64,000 nucleotides of DNA, from the NCBI GenBank assembly GCA_945860295.1, contig CAMAQH010000018.1, positions 20,700 through 84,699 on the forward strand, written 5' to 3'. The notes beneath the pieces are model-generated. The model made no database searches and had not been told where the DNA came from. It saw only the letters and a program-made list of their open reading frames with translations. Origin of the DNA: Prosthecobacter debontii (GTDB lineage: Bacteria > Verrucomicrobiota > Verrucomicrobiia > Verrucomicrobiales > Verrucomicrobiaceae). Of this stretch, positions 63,409 to 64,000 are shown one piece after another. How positions within the stretch are numbered: the first letter of the stretch is position 1; each line of letters starts with the position of its first letter. A program made the position numbers and the translations under genes.

Positions 63409-63581
63409 TAGTATGCGGGCCACCTTCTGAGTGGTTTGAAAACAACCGTCAACGGCGCTCTGCGCCCTCAACAACGGCAAACAACCGTCAACTCAACTCA
63501 GGATGGGAAGGAGAGTGTGCGGACCACCTTTCGCAGCCACAGCGCCCACGGTGCGCGTGTAGGGCGCAGCCGACGAGTCTG
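63407..63581. repeat. 175-bp direct repeat, copy 2
   Basis: Second copy of 61961-62135, about 98 percent identical by eye. Between the preceding ATGAAG sequence and its start there is an extra stretch of about 86 bases (63321-63406) that copy 1 lacks, containing most of the palindrome at 63342-63408. Confidence 0.9.
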
Positions 63582-63644
63582 GACTTTGGCTTGGTGGCCT
63601 TCGATGCGTTGGGAAAGCTAGGCGAGTAGGATACTCGCGCTCCA

Positions 63645-64000
63645 TCACCTCCGCAGCGCCGTGACCAGCTCATCGAGCTTATTCACCACCTGCTGCATCT
63701 CGGTTTGAGTCGGTGGATCACTCACCACGAGGTTGAGCGTCGCTACGGAATTCGAGTTGCTGCTTGTGCCACTGATCGCACCCGCCAGGGCCGCGCTCGT
63801 CACTTCTCCAGGCGGTCCCTGGGCACCATCTGCTCCAGTGGGACCCTGCGGCCCTGGTGGGCCACCGGCTTCTCCTGGATTTCCCTGCGGCCCCTGGTCA
63901 CCTTGGTTGCCTTGGATGCCCTGCGCTCCTTGGACGCCTTGGACACCTTGCTCACCGACCGCTCCTGTGCTGCCAGCCGGTCCTTGGCCACCCGACTCAC
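63645..64000 (-). CDS. Collagen-like repeat protein (5' end cut off)
   Basis: Minus-strand gene entering from the right edge, with 118 complete codons visible and a TGA stop at 63645-63647. About 60 residues are Gly-x-y collagen triplets (GPAGSTGAVGEQGVQG, GNQGDQGPQGNPGEAG, GPTGADGAQGPPGE), followed by a non-repetitive C-terminus (EMQQVVNKLDELVTALRR). Bacterial collagen-like proteins are usually surface or appendage components. The parallel frame on the same strand encodes a basic shadow and is not a gene. Confidence 0.85.
   Translation of the reverse strand, partial: ESGGQGPAGSTGAVGEQGVQGVQGAQGIQGNQGDQGPQGNPGEAGGPPGPQGPTGADGAQGPPGEVTSAALAGAISGTSSNSNSVATLNLVVSDPPTQTEMQQVVNKLDELVTALRR

Noticed and set aside
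63800..64000. 66-residue basic ORF on the minus strand at the right edge
   Set aside because: It is a frame-shifted reading of the collagen-like repeat; the Gly-x-y frame ending at 63645 is the real one.

Overview
The window reads as chromosome from a member of the Verrucomicrobiota, most likely the Verrucomicrobiaceae or a Prosthecobacter-like genus. This is inferred from gene content only: four exported sulfatases, a DUF1501 protein, a ThuA protein, PQQ-type propellers, a PEP-CTERM protein, a MoxR/Bat cluster next to a giant DUF4175-like protein, and a kinase fused to a sulfatase-modifying-factor-like domain. Gene density is high, many starts lack an obvious Shine-Dalgarno sequence, and GTG or TTG starts occur. 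No phage, CRISPR array or intact insertion sequence was seen.

Layout: 0-6.4 kb holds a GspE/PilB secretion ATPase (cut by the left edge), a DUF4112 protein, a RecB/AddA-like helicase-nuclease and the rplM-rpsI operon with its promoter and terminator. 6.4-12.7 kb holds an exported DUF5722 glycosidase-like protein, two PQQ-type propeller proteins, a candidate small RNA with promoter and terminator, and apaG. tRNA-Ser(GGA) follows at 12.8 kb. 13-30 kb holds an SGNH hydrolase, the 1523-residue coiled-coil membrane protein, DUF1501, TatD, a Gly/Tyr-rich lipoprotein, and a compact MoxR-DUF58-(DUF4381-like)-BatA-BatB/C-BatD/E operon in which two adjacent genes are fusions that keep internal signal-peptide-like segments.

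29.6-36.3 kb is a four-gene minus-strand operon transcribed as sulfatase, five-haem cytochrome c with PA14 domain, propeller, ThuA protein. It looks like a periplasmic module for oxidising or desulfating a carbohydrate. 36.6-45 kb carries a DUF3050 protein, a potB-potC-proA-(Trm112-like) operon, a thiol peroxidase, and a ygfZ-lipoprotein-cyclophilin-lpxA run preceded by a possibly structured leader. A decayed REP-type transposase tail follows. 45-60.4 kb carries the kinase fusion, three more sulfatases, cysS, glpX, an esterase-like hydrolase, a CHASE2 adenylate cyclase and nadE.

From 60.4 kb to the right edge the sequence looks accessory. It has small genes of unknown function, 13-bp inverted repeats that fit an integron-cassette pattern, a 175-bp direct duplication around a PEP-CTERM gene, a palindromic element inserted in one copy only, and the end of a collagen-like gene. 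All assignments were made by reading translations and motifs by eye; no database or folding program was run.
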